Source of the DNA: an uncultured Xylophilus sp.
Lineage (GTDB): Bacteria; Pseudomonadota; Gammaproteobacteria; Burkholderiales; Burkholderiaceae_C
Direction: 5' to 3'
Assembly (NCBI GenBank): GCA_913776965.1
Contig: CAJYQL010000040.1
Coordinates: 1-40,173, forward strand
DNA: 40,173 nucleotides
Of this stretch, positions 24,596 to 32,670 are shown in pieces. The notes beneath the pieces were generated by a model, which was given only the letters and a program-made list of their open reading frames with translations, had not been told where the DNA came from and did not search any database. How positions within the stretch are numbered: the stretch's first letter is position 1; every line of letters starts with the position of its first letter. The position numbers and the translations under genes were made by a program.

Positions 24596-25099
24596 CTAGC
24601 CGTAGATCTTCTGCAGCAGCCGCTGCAGCGTACGCCGTTCGGCGGCGGTGAGCCGGTCCGTCGCCTCGGCCTCCAGTGCTTCGGCCGCGGCGCCGGCGGT
24701 GGCGGCCAGCTCGGCGCCGGCGGGGGTCAGGTGCAGCCCGACGGCGCGACCGTCGGTCGGGTGGGGCTGGCGCAGCAGCGCGCCGCGGGCGTCGAGCGCG
24801 GCGACGATCGCGACCAGGTTGGGCGGCTGGATCGCCAGCACCGCGCACAGCTGGCGTGAGGTGATGCCCGGGTTGTGGGCGATCAGCGTGAGGACCGAGA
24901 AGCTCGCGACCTTCAGGTCGAAGGCGGTCATGCGCTCGGCGAACAGGGCCATGATCGCGAGCGAGGCGCGGCGGATGTTGTAGCCGGCCAGGCGCTCGAG
25001 GGCGCTGGTGTCGACCGTGTCGACCGCGACCGGTTCGGCGGCGGGCGGCGCCGCGCGGCGGGGGGCCCGCGACCGTGCGGGGGAAGGGGAGGAAGGCAT
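24596..25099 (-). CDS. MarR-family regulator (candidate CouR/FerC-type)
   Basis: The 167-residue protein has a Pro/Ala-rich N-terminal tail and a MarR winged helix-turn-helix: VASFSVLTLIAHNPGITSRQLCAVLAIQPPNLVAIVAALDARGAL, then a wing with HPTDGRAVGLHLTPAG, and a C-terminal dimerisation helix. It is the last gene of a minus-strand run encoding hydroxycinnamate metabolism. MarR-type repressors CouR (Rhodopseudomonas) and FerC (Sphingobium) respond to hydroxycinnamoyl-CoA and control such pathways, so I infer the same role. Its likely target is the divergent promoter at 31617-31745. Confidence 0.85.
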   Translation of the reverse strand: MPSSPSPARSRAPRRAAPPAAEPVAVDTVDTSALERLAGYNIRRASLAIMALFAERMTAFDLKVASFSVLTLIAHNPGITSRQLCAVLAIQPPNLVAIVAALDARGALLRQPHPTDGRAVGLHLTPAGAELAATAGAAAEALEAEATDRLTAAERRTLQRLLQKIYG

Positions 25100-25144
25100 G
25101 CGGCCGATGATAGGGTTCGCACCCGCGCATCGGCCGCCGGGGGC

Positions 25145-26881
25145 TCACTGGCAGGCGAAGCTCGCCGCGCTCTCCGGGTCGCCGGTGCCCCGGTAGCGGG
25201 CCACTTGGGGATAGGGGCAGAGCGGCCGGGTGCGGCCGGCCGACCAGTTGGCCGGCAGCTCGGTGTTCACGCCGCCGGGGTTGCCTGTGCCGCGGGCGCT
25301 GGCGATCACCTGGTCGGGCGCGCGGCCCTTCTCGACCCAGTCCACCAGGGCGGTGACCATGTCGAACTGGTCGGTGGCCGGGCCGCCGCTGCAGTGGTTC
25401 ATGCCGGGCACCAGGTAGAGCCGCGCGAAGTCGGCGGCGCTGCCGCCGCGGTTGGCGCGCAGCGTGTCGTACCAGGCGACGGTGTCGTCCGGCGAGAACA
25501 CGCCGTCGCTGACCCCGTGGTAGACCATCATCTTCGCGCCGCGGTTGCGCAGCGTGGTGAGGTCGCCGGGGTTCGGCGGCGTCATGAACTGCAGCGACGA
25601 CTCGGTGTAGAGCGCATTGGTCGCGGCAATCTTCGGCGCGTCGGTGTCCATGCTGAAGCCGAGCGCGAACGCCTTGGTGTCGGCCAGGATCGAAGTGGGG
25701 GCCGGCGGCACCTGGAAGATGAAGCCGACCGCCACCGGGTCGCGCGCGGCGCCGATCGAGGAGCTGAACTTCCAGCCCGCCCAGTTGCTGCTGGTGATGC
25801 CGGCATCCCACGGGAACGAGGCGTAGATCGGCGTGCCGGCGCTGTTGCGCGCGCCGCGGAAGATGTTGCCCAGCGCGGTCTTCTGCGCGGTGCTCAGGCA
25901 GGCGCCGGTGCGGCTGGCGCCGCTGCAGCTCGGCACGTCGCGGTCGAGCGAGAACGCGGTCTTGCAGGCCTGTACGTCCTGCACCAGGCCGTCGGCCGCG
26001 CCGTCGAGCGCATCGCATTTCTCCAGAACCTTCGATGCGACCAGCGCGCGCTCGGCCGGCGTGAAGGCGCTCGCCAGGTCGTTCGGGTCGGTGGCGACGG
26101 TGTTGAACTGCTGCGCGCCGTAGAGCTGGGCGACCGCCGCCTTCGGCAGGTTGAAGCCGGGGTTGCCGGCGAGGATGCCGTCGTACTGGTCGGCGTATCG
26201 CGCGGCGCCGACCATCGCGTGCCGGCCGCCGTTGGAGCAGCCGACCAGGTAGGAGCGGTCCGGGCCCTTGCCGTAGGCGGCGGCGATCAGCGCCTTGGCC
26301 ATCGGCGTGAGCTTGCCGACCGCCTGGTAGCCGTAGTCGAGCCGGGCCTGCGGATCGAGGCCGAACAGCGGGTTTTGCGCAGTGGTGTGGCCGGCGTCGG
26401 AGCTGATCACCGCGAAGCCCTGCTGCAGCCCGTTGGAGAGCGGCCCGCCGCCGCCGATGCCGCCCGAGGCGGTGCCGACCACGCCGTCGGTGCCGCCGTT
26501 GACCTGGTGGAAGAAGCGGCCGTTCCAGTCGCGCGGCAGCCGCATCTCGAAGCCGATCGCGTAGGTCTGGCCGTCGACCGGGCTGGTGCGCTGGAACATC
26601 CTGCCCGTCACCTGGCAGTGCTCGCCCACCGGCTTGCCGGCGATGGAGAGCGTGCCGGCCGGCACCAGCGTGGCGGCGGTCAGCGTCGTGTTGGCGAGAG
26701 CGGTGCCGCCGACGAGGTCGGAGCAGCGCTGCAACGTGGCCGGCGCGGCCGCGGCCAGCTGCGGCGTGGGGGATGCGCCGCTGCCGCCGCCGCCGCAGGC
26801 GGAGAGGGCGGCCACCGCCAGCGCGGCAGCGATCACGGGTGCCGGCGCGGGCCGGCGAAGGACAGGCGTGGGACGGGACAT
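25145..26881 (-). CDS. Tannase/feruloyl esterase family hydrolase, lipoprotein
   Basis: I choose ATG 26881, preceded by GAGGAG; the frame continues upstream but without a better start. The 578-residue precursor has a lipoprotein-type signal with lipobox LSAC followed by GGGG, so it is probably anchored in the envelope. The nucleophilic serine is in GCSNGGRHAM and the later acid/histidine region is around LVPGMNHCSGGPA. Paired cysteines before and after the active site are typical of the family. The enzyme should release ferulate or related phenolic acids from plant-wall esters. The downstream gene is the MarR regulator, and upstream lie a solute receptor and feruloyl-CoA synthase, which favours feruloyl esterase over tannase activity. 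Confidence 0.9.
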   Translation of the reverse strand: MSRPTPVLRRPAPAPVIAAALAVAALSACGGGGSGASPTPQLAAAAPATLQRCSDLVGGTALANTTLTAATLVPAGTLSIAGKPVGEHCQVTGRMFQRTSPVDGQTYAIGFEMRLPRDWNGRFFHQVNGGTDGVVGTASGGIGGGGPLSNGLQQGFAVISSDAGHTTAQNPLFGLDPQARLDYGYQAVGKLTPMAKALIAAAYGKGPDRSYLVGCSNGGRHAMVGAARYADQYDGILAGNPGFNLPKAAVAQLYGAQQFNTVATDPNDLASAFTPAERALVASKVLEKCDALDGAADGLVQDVQACKTAFSLDRDVPSCSGASRTGACLSTAQKTALGNIFRGARNSAGTPIYASFPWDAGITSSNWAGWKFSSSIGAARDPVAVGFIFQVPPAPTSILADTKAFALGFSMDTDAPKIAATNALYTESSLQFMTPPNPGDLTTLRNRGAKMMVYHGVSDGVFSPDDTVAWYDTLRANRGGSAADFARLYLVPGMNHCSGGPATDQFDMVTALVDWVEKGRAPDQVIASARGTGNPGGVNTELPANWSAGRTRPLCPYPQVARYRGTGDPESAASFACQ

Positions 26882-27055
26882 GGGGGTCTCCTCTTCTGGT
26901 GGTTCTGGCGCAAGGCCATCGATCGGTTGCAGGGGATGCCGTGGTTCCGGCAGCGCCGGTCCACCGGCATCGCCCCTGGAGGGAGAGGCGCCGCAGGGGC
27001 TTGGGGGAAGTCGGCTTTCCCCTTGAGGGGGCGCCGCAGGCGCCAAGGGCGTGGG

Positions 27056-28063
27056 CTAGGACTCCGCCGTGAAGCCGATCTTCTTAATCAGCGGCCCCCA
27101 GCGGTCGTACTCGGCCTTCTGCGACGCGGCCATCTCGGCCGGCGTCGAGCCCTGCGGGATCAGGCCGGCGAGCGCCAGGCTGTCGATCACCGTCTTCTCG
27201 CGCAGGGCCTGCACGATGGCGGCGTTGGCGGCGGCGACCGTTGCGGCGGGCGTGCGGGCCGGTGCGTAGAAGCCGAACCATTCCTCGGCGGTCAGGCTGG
27301 GGAAGCCCTGCTCGGCGAACGTCGGCACGTCGGGCAGGTAGGGCGAACGCTGGCGGCCGGAGGTGGCGAGCACGCGGATCTTGCCGGTCTTCAGGTGCGG
27401 CAAATAGTCGCCGCTGGGCGTGACCATCGCGGCGATCTGGCCGCCGACGGTGTCGGTCACGCCGGGGATCGAGCCGCGATACGGCACGTGCTTCAGGTCG
27501 GTGCCGGTCTCGATGCCGAGCAGCGCGCCCAGGAAGTGCGGCGTGGTGCCGGCGCCCGGCGAGCCGTAGCTGGCGTCCTTCGGGTTCGCCTTGGCCCAGG
27601 CGACGAAGTCCTTCAGCGTCTTCACCTCCGGCGGCACCGCCGGGCCGATCGCCAGGCCGTGGTGCATCACCGCGCCGATCGAGACCGGCGCGAAGTCCTC
27701 CTGCCGGTAGGCGAGCTTGCTGTAGATGTGCGGATAGTTGGCGAGCGCCGAGACCGGTGCCAGCGCCAGCACCGATCCGTCGGCGGGCGCCGCCTTCAGC
27801 GTCTCCAGCGCGATGCGGCCGCCGGCGCCGGGCTTGTTCTCGACCACGCCGGCGTTGCGGGTGTACGGGCTGCCGGCGAAACGCTCGCCGACGCGCCGCG
27901 CCACCGTGTCGCCCGAGCTGCCGGCCGGAAAGCCGTAGAGGATGCGGACCTGGTCGAGCGGCAGCGCCGGCCCCTGGGCCTGGACGCGCAGCAGCGCGGC
28001 GGGGCCGAGCGCAGCGAAGGCGGCGGCCTGCAGGGCCTGGCGCCGGGTGGGGGATGCGGGCAT
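27056..28063 (-). CDS. Bug-family tripartite tricarboxylate transporter receptor
   Basis: The 335-residue protein begins with a twin-arginine-like signal (TRRQALQAAAFAALG) and has Bug/TctC family features: VRILYGFPAGSSGDTVAR, VVENKPGAGG, the YGSPGAGTTPHFLG segment and VPYRGSIPGVTD. Such periplasmic proteins bind carboxylates for TTT-type transporters, and many act without a dedicated membrane partner nearby; none is in this window. Operon position between the esterase and the SDR gene suggests a hydroxycinnamate or similar aromatic acid as ligand. Confidence 0.92.
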   Translation of the reverse strand: MPASPTRRQALQAAAFAALGPAALLRVQAQGPALPLDQVRILYGFPAGSSGDTVARRVGERFAGSPYTRNAGVVENKPGAGGRIALETLKAAPADGSVLALAPVSALANYPHIYSKLAYRQEDFAPVSIGAVMHHGLAIGPAVPPEVKTLKDFVAWAKANPKDASYGSPGAGTTPHFLGALLGIETGTDLKHVPYRGSIPGVTDTVGGQIAAMVTPSGDYLPHLKTGKIRVLATSGRQRSPYLPDVPTFAEQGFPSLTAEEWFGFYAPARTPAATVAAANAAIVQALREKTVIDSLALAGLIPQGSTPAEMAASQKAEYDRWGPLIKKIGFTAES

Positions 28064-28082
28064 GGTGTCGTCTCCTGTCGTT

Positions 28083-28142
28083 GGGAAGAAAAAACGGGTC
28101 CTGCGCTCGGCCTGCCTGCGCAGTCAGCTATGAAATCGATAG
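28083..28142 (-). repeat. Comamonadaceae-type intergenic repeat, copy 2
   Basis: Read on the minus strand this segment starts ACTATCGATTTCATAGCTG and ends CGTTTTTTCTTCC. It aligns along its whole length with the element at 22627-22688, about three quarters of bases agreeing by eye. It lies inside the 106 bp gap between the SDR and Bug genes of the feruloyl operon, the widest gap of that operon. Confidence 0.65.
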
Positions 28143-28169
28143 TGATCGAGGGCACGCGATGCGACGTGG

Positions 28170-28934
28170 TCAGCGCGGCGCCATGCGCAGTGCGCCGTCG
28201 AGCCGGATCACCTCGCCGTTCAGGTGGCCGTTGGTCACCACGTGGGCCGCGAGCTGCGCGAATTCCTCCGGCCGGCCGAGCCGCGGCGGGAACGGGATCG
28301 ACTGCGCGAGGGACGTCTGCACCGCTTCGGGCAGCTCCTGCATTAGCGGCGTGGCGAACAGGCCGGGCGCGATGGTGCAGACGCGGATGCCGTGCTGCGC
28401 CAGGTCGCGCGCCATCGGCAGCGTCATCGCGACGATGCCGCCCTTCGACGCGCTGTAGGCCTGCTGGCCGACCTGGCCGTCGAACGCCGCGACCGAGGCG
28501 GTGAACAGCATCACGCCGCGCTCGCCGCCGTCGAGCGGATCGAGCGTCGCGCAGGCCGCGGCGAACAGCCGGCTCATGTTGTAGGTGCCGAGCAGGTTGA
28601 CCCGGATCACCCGCTCGAAGGCGTCCTGCGGCGCGGCGCTGCCGTCCTTCTGCACCACCCGCTTGGCGCTGCCGATGCCGGCGACGTTCATCAGGATGCG
28701 CGCCGGTCCGTGGGCCTCCGCGGCGGCGGCCATGGCGGCCTCGACGCTCGCGGCGTCGGTGATGTCGCAGTGCGCGGCGATGCCGCCGATCTCGGCCGCG
28801 ACGGCCCGTGCGCGGTCCAGGTTCACATCGAGCACCGCGACCTTCGCGCCGAGCCGGGCGAGTTCGCGGGCGGTGGCCTCGCCGAGGCCGGAGGCGCCGC
28901 CGGTGACGAGCGCGGGTTGGGCGTGCAGTTGCAT
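28170..28934 (-). CDS. SDR 3-hydroxyacyl-CoA dehydrogenase
   Basis: This 254-residue classical SDR resembles the HSD17B10 (type II 3-hydroxyacyl-CoA dehydrogenase) branch. It has a TGGASGLG cofactor loop, VLDVN with the NAD-selecting aspartate, DITD, NVAGIG, an active serine in TASVAAFDGQ, YSASKGG with Tyr and Lys, and a C-terminal GEVIRLDGALRM. It begins 22 bases after feruloyl-CoA synthase on the same strand. The natural role is oxidation of 3-hydroxy-3-arylpropanoyl-CoA to the beta-keto form in side-chain shortening of ferulate or p-coumarate, analogous to what is proposed for CouN in Rhodococcus jostii. That equivalence is inference. Confidence 0.88.
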   Translation of the reverse strand: MQLHAQPALVTGGASGLGEATARELARLGAKVAVLDVNLDRARAVAAEIGGIAAHCDITDAASVEAAMAAAAEAHGPARILMNVAGIGSAKRVVQKDGSAAPQDAFERVIRVNLLGTYNMSRLFAAACATLDPLDGGERGVMLFTASVAAFDGQVGQQAYSASKGGIVAMTLPMARDLAQHGIRVCTIAPGLFATPLMQELPEAVQTSLAQSIPFPPRLGRPEEFAQLAAHVVTNGHLNGEVIRLDGALRMAPR

Positions 28935-28956
28935 GTCGGGTCCTTTCGAAGGCGGG

Positions 28957-30837
28957 TCAGCGCGGCGTCGGCAGCGTGGTGCCGGGCGCGCTGCCGTCGT
29001 GCAGCGCCTCGGCGAGCGCGGCGCGGTGCTTCAGCACGGCGCGCTGGTTGATCGAGCCCTTGTCGGTCACTTCGCCACGGTCGATCGACGGCGGCTCGGC
29101 CAGCAGCAGCGCGCGGGCGATGCGGTTGGCGCTGCCGGTGGCGTCGGCCGCCAGGGTGTCGAGCAGCCGCTGCAGCCAGGCGCGCACCGGGGCGCTGTCG
29201 ATCGCCTGCTGCATCGGCGCATCCGGCGGCAGGCCGGCCAGCCGGCGCAGCGCGGGCGTCGGGAACAGCAGCGCGCCGACCTCCTTCAGATTGAGGCCGG
29301 TCAGCACCGCGTCCTGCAGGTAGGGCGCGCCGGCCGCGACGATCTTCGCGCGCAGCGGGCCGACGCTGACGAAAGTGCCGGTGGCGAGCTTGAAGTCCTC
29401 CGCGATGCGGCCGTCGAAGCGCAGACCACGGTGGGGGTCGCCCGGGTCGATCCAGCGGACCGCGTCGCCGGTGGAGAAGTACCCTTCCTCGTCGAACGCC
29501 TCGCGTGTCGCGTCGGGGTTGCGCCAGTAGCCGGGCGTGATGTTGGGGCCGCGGTAGCGCACCTCGGTCTTGCCGTCGATGTCCACCAGCTTGAGCCGCA
29601 TGCCGGCCGCCGGCAGGCCGACATCGCCCGATGCGACCTGCGGCCCGGTGATGTAGAGCGCGAAGGGCGACGACTCGGTCATGCCCAGGCCCGCGCCCAT
29701 CACGATGCGTTCGCCGGCGTGGGCCTCCTGCGTGCGGTGCAGGCTGTCCCAGATCGGCTGCGCCAGCGCCGCGCCGCTGTAGAAGAACAGCTGCACCCGC
29801 GACAGCAGCGTGTCGCGCAGCGCCGCATCGGTCTCCATCGCCTGCGCGATCGCCTCGAAGCCGGTCGGCACGTTGAAGTACACGGTGGGCGCGATCTCGC
29901 GCAGGTTGCGCAGCGTCTCGGCCATGCCGGCGGGCGTCGGCCGGCCGTCGTCGATGTAGAGCGTGCCGCCGTTGTCGAGCACGATGCCGACGTTGTGGTT
30001 GCCGCCGAAGGTGTGGTTCCAGGGCAGCCAGTCCACCAGCACCGGCGGCGTGTCGGCCAGCGCGGGAATCGACTGGCGCAGCTGCTGCTGGTTGGCGCAC
30101 CACATGCCGTGGGTGTTGACCACCGCCTTCGGCAGCTTGGTCGAGCCGGAGGTGAACAGGAACTTGGTGATGGTGCCGGCATGCGTCGCCTGCATCGCGG
30201 CATCGACGGCGGGCGTCGGCGCGGTCGCGAGCAGGGCGGACCAGAGGGTGGTGGCGCGGCCGGGGATCTCGCCGGTGCCGAGCACCACTTCCACGTGGTC
30301 GCCGACGGTCGCCGCGATCGCGCGGCCGTAGCGCTGCGCATCGGGCGCGAAGACCAGGCCGGGCGTCAGCGTGTCCAGCACGTGGCGCAGCTTGTCGTAG
30401 TCCTGGCTGACCGTCGCATAGGCGGGCGACACCGGGCAGTACGGCACGCCGGCGTAGAGGCAGCCGAGGCCGAGCAGCGCATGCTCCAGCCCGTTCTCGC
30501 ACAGGATCGCCAACGGTCGCTCGGCCGACAGCCCGCGGTCCAGCAGCGCCTGGCCGATGCGGCGGGCTGCCTGCAGCGCCTCGGCATAGGTCACGTGCTG
30601 CCAGTCGCCGGTGCTGCCGTCGGGATTGCGGCGGCGGCGCGCGAACAGTGTGCGGTCGGGCGCTGCGGCGGCCCAGTGCACCAGCCGGTCGGTCATGCGC
30701 TCGGCATGCGCGCCGAGCGGCACGTCGGCCTCCAGGTAGCGCACCCCGGGCGCGCCGTCGGTGAGCCGCGCACGGGTGATGCCGAAGGCCAGCGGGCGGT
30801 AGCGGGGCGTTGCCGCGAGGGCGGCGGCGGGCGTCAT
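28957..30837 (-). CDS. fcs: Feruloyl-CoA synthase
   Basis: ATG 30837 overlaps the upstream hydratase stop as ATGA. The 626-residue AMP-forming ligase has the P-loop LFTSGSTKLPKAVVNTHG, the WLPWNHTFGGNHN segment, GAGLGMTESSPF, the ribose-binding YFSTGDAVRW and the hinge FDGRIAEDFKLATGTFVSVG. The last is characteristic of feruloyl-CoA synthases rather than generic acyl-CoA ligases. The catalytic lysine is in EVTDKGSINQ near the C-terminus. The enzyme activates ferulate or p-coumarate with ATP and CoA, the first committed step of the pathway encoded here. Substrate preference among hydroxycinnamates cannot be read from sequence. Confidence 0.92.
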   Translation of the reverse strand: MTPAAALAATPRYRPLAFGITRARLTDGAPGVRYLEADVPLGAHAERMTDRLVHWAAAAPDRTLFARRRRNPDGSTGDWQHVTYAEALQAARRIGQALLDRGLSAERPLAILCENGLEHALLGLGCLYAGVPYCPVSPAYATVSQDYDKLRHVLDTLTPGLVFAPDAQRYGRAIAATVGDHVEVVLGTGEIPGRATTLWSALLATAPTPAVDAAMQATHAGTITKFLFTSGSTKLPKAVVNTHGMWCANQQQLRQSIPALADTPPVLVDWLPWNHTFGGNHNVGIVLDNGGTLYIDDGRPTPAGMAETLRNLREIAPTVYFNVPTGFEAIAQAMETDAALRDTLLSRVQLFFYSGAALAQPIWDSLHRTQEAHAGERIVMGAGLGMTESSPFALYITGPQVASGDVGLPAAGMRLKLVDIDGKTEVRYRGPNITPGYWRNPDATREAFDEEGYFSTGDAVRWIDPGDPHRGLRFDGRIAEDFKLATGTFVSVGPLRAKIVAAGAPYLQDAVLTGLNLKEVGALLFPTPALRRLAGLPPDAPMQQAIDSAPVRAWLQRLLDTLAADATGSANRIARALLLAEPPSIDRGEVTDKGSINQRAVLKHRAALAEALHDGSAPGTTLPTPR

Positions 30838-31616
30838 TTGGCGACTTTCGCGGCCTTGCCTTCCAGGAAGGCGCGCACCCGCTCCTTCGCTTCCGGCGCG
30901 CTCTGGGCGATGGCGGACATCAGGGCCTCGGTGAAGAAGCCGTGGTCGGCCGGCTGCTCGGCGATGCGCGGCAGCGCGTGCATCAGCGCGTAGTTGGTGA
31001 GCGGCGCGTTCTGCGCGACGCGCTCGGCCAGTTCCATCGCCTTGGCGAACGCGGTGCCCTCGGCCACCAGGTACTGCGCGAAGCCGGCGCGCTCGCCGTC
31101 CTCGGCGTTGTAGACGCGGCCGGTCAGCATCATGTCGGTCATGCGGGCGGCACCGATCAGCTTCGGGATGCGCACCGAGCCGCCGCCGCCGACGAAGATG
31201 CCGCGCGAGCCTTCGGGCAGCGCGTAGAAGGTGCTCGCGTCGGCCACCCGGATGTGGCAGGCGCTCGCCAGCTCCAGCCCGCCGCCCACCACCGCGCCGT
31301 GCAGCGCGGCGATCACCGGCACCGGGCCCTGCTCGATCGCCGCCAGCGCGGCATGCCAGGAGCGCGAGTGGTGCAGGCCGGCGCCGGCATCGCGCTCCTG
31401 CAGTTCCGACAGGTCGAGTCCGGCGCAGAAATGCGGGCCGTCGCCGTCGATCACCGCCGCGCGCACCGTGGCGGGCAGCGTCTGGAAGATGTCGCGCAGC
31501 TGCGCCACCACCGCGTCGGACAGGGCATTGCGCTTGGCCGGGCGGGCGAGCCGCACGACCGCGACCGGGCCGCGCAGTTCGAGTTGCACGAGGGCGGGAG
31601 AAGGGGTCAAGTCCAT
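30834..31616 (-). CDS. Enoyl-CoA hydratase/isomerase family protein (CouM-like hydratase)
   Basis: I choose ATG 31616 (MDLTPSPALVQLEL); an ATG six codons upstream is possible. The 260-residue crotonase has the oxyanion-hole segment HFCAGLDLSEL and GAVVGGGLELASACHIRVAD. Both glutamates of true hydratases are present: one in GGGLELA and one in ALPEGSRG. Hydroxycinnamoyl-CoA hydratase-lyase, which makes vanillin directly, lacks the first of these as I recall. Together with the adjacent SDR dehydrogenase, this favours plain hydration in a beta-oxidative route. It is the first gene of the minus-strand operon and overlaps feruloyl-CoA synthase by 4 bases. Confidence 0.88.
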   Translation of the reverse strand: MDLTPSPALVQLELRGPVAVVRLARPAKRNALSDAVVAQLRDIFQTLPATVRAAVIDGDGPHFCAGLDLSELQERDAGAGLHHSRSWHAALAAIEQGPVPVIAALHGAVVGGGLELASACHIRVADASTFYALPEGSRGIFVGGGGSVRIPKLIGAARMTDMMLTGRVYNAEDGERAGFAQYLVAEGTAFAKAMELAERVAQNAPLTNYALMHALPRIAEQPADHGFFTEALMSAIAQSAPEAKERVRAFLEGKAAKVAK

Positions 31617-31639
31617 GGTCGTGTGGTTTGCCAAATGGG

Positions 31640-31670
31640 CGAATTATTGTTATAAAAAATAACGGTTTCA
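31640..31670. promoter_or_regulatory. Candidate operator/promoter between hydratase and amidohydrolase genes
   Basis: An AT-rich patch, striking in this GC-rich DNA, contains the inverted repeat GTTAT-AAAAA-ATAAC (31649-31663). The patch also offers -10-like TATAAA on the plus strand and an equivalent on the minus strand. It lies in the 129 bp gap between the divergent hydratase and amidohydrolase genes, where a MarR-type repressor would be expected to bind and control both directions. Confidence 0.55.
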
Positions 31671-31745
31671 AGCCGTCGAAGGGGGTCGCGGACCCCGTAC
31701 TTTCCCTAGCTGGCGGCACCTGCCGGCGCCCGAGGAGACTGCCCC

Positions 31746-32648
31746 ATGGACCACGCAAAACTGATCGCGATCGACATCCACACCCACGCCGAGGTGAGCT
31801 GCTGGAACCCGTTCGACAACTACGGCGAGGAGTACGACCGCGCGGCCGACAAGTACTTCAAGAACGGCCGCCGCCCGACCATCCAGGAGACGGTCGACTA
31901 CTACCGAACAATCAACGTCGGGCTGGTGATGTTCACGGTCGACAGCGAGTCGCAGCTGGGCCGGCGCCGCATCCCGAACGAGGAGATCGCCGAGGCCGCG
32001 CAGAAGAACGCCGACATGATGACCTGCTTCGGCAGCATCGATCCGCACAAGGGGAAGATGGGCGCGCGCGAAGCCGAGCGGCTGATCAAGGAGCACGGGG
32101 TGAAGGGCTTCAAGTTCCATCCGACGGTGCAGGGCTACCACCCGTACGACCGCATGGCCTGGCCGATCTACGAAGTGATCAACGCGCACAAGCTGCCGGC
32201 GATCTTCCATACCGGCCACAGCGGCATCGGCTCGGGCATGCGCTGCGGCGGCGGGTTGCGGCTGGAATACAGCAACCCGATGCACCTGGACGACGTGGCG
32301 ATCGACTTCCCGGACATGCAGATCGTCATGGCGCATCCGAGCTTCCCGTGGCAGGACGAGGCGCTGTCGGTCGCCACGCACAAGCCCAATGTCTGGATCG
32401 ACCTGTCGGGCTGGAGCCCCAAGTACTTTCCGAAGCAGCTGGTGCAGTACGCCAACACGCTGCTGAAGGACCGGGTGCTGTTCGGCAGCGACTATCCGCT
32501 GATCACGCCCGAGCGCTGGATGAAGGACTTCCAGGAGGCCGGCTTCAAGCCGGAGGTGATGCCGGGCATCCTGAAGGACAACGCGGTGCGGCTGCTGGGG
32601 CTGCCGCCGGCCGCGACCGGATCGACCGCCGCGACAGCAGCCGCCTGA
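31746..32648 (+). CDS. Amidohydrolase_2 family metal-dependent hydrolase (CouO-like candidate)
   Basis: The 300-residue TIM-barrel protein has the ACMSD/amidohydrolase-2 metal residues: His12 and His14 in DIHTH, His155 in FHTGH, His197 in MAHPSFPW and Asp249 in LFGSDYP. ATG 31746 follows GAGGAG within a good distance. It is divergent from the feruloyl-CoA synthase operon. In Rhodococcus jostii RHA1 the amidohydrolase CouO is needed for ferulate side-chain removal; a mutant accumulates the beta-keto acid, and Asp257 is predicted to be a metal ligand. Asp249 here occupies the equivalent late position. I infer a hydrolytic, thiolase-free cleavage step. Alternatives are a decarboxylase or a lactone/hydratase role in ring metabolism, since the family is diverse. 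Confidence 0.82.
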   Translation: MDHAKLIAIDIHTHAEVSCWNPFDNYGEEYDRAADKYFKNGRRPTIQETVDYYRTINVGLVMFTVDSESQLGRRRIPNEEIAEAAQKNADMMTCFGSIDPHKGKMGAREAERLIKEHGVKGFKFHPTVQGYHPYDRMAWPIYEVINAHKLPAIFHTGHSGIGSGMRCGGGLRLEYSNPMHLDDVAIDFPDMQIVMAHPSFPWQDEALSVATHKPNVWIDLSGWSPKYFPKQLVQYANTLLKDRVLFGSDYPLITPERWMKDFQEAGFKPEVMPGILKDNAVRLLGLPPAATGSTAATAAA

Positions 32649-32670
32649 CCCCGCGCGGCGAGAATGCCGC

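Noticed and set aside
24875-28504. A 1209-codon plus-strand open frame opposite the MarR, esterase, Bug and SDR genes
   Set aside because: It is the antisense shadow of four genes with intact motifs and shows no domain of its own.
30834-31616. Hydroxycinnamoyl-CoA hydratase-lyase (vanillin-forming) as the crotonase product
   Set aside because: The protein has the first hydratase glutamate in GGGLELA, which the lyase lacks, and no vanillin dehydrogenase gene is nearby; not fully excluded.
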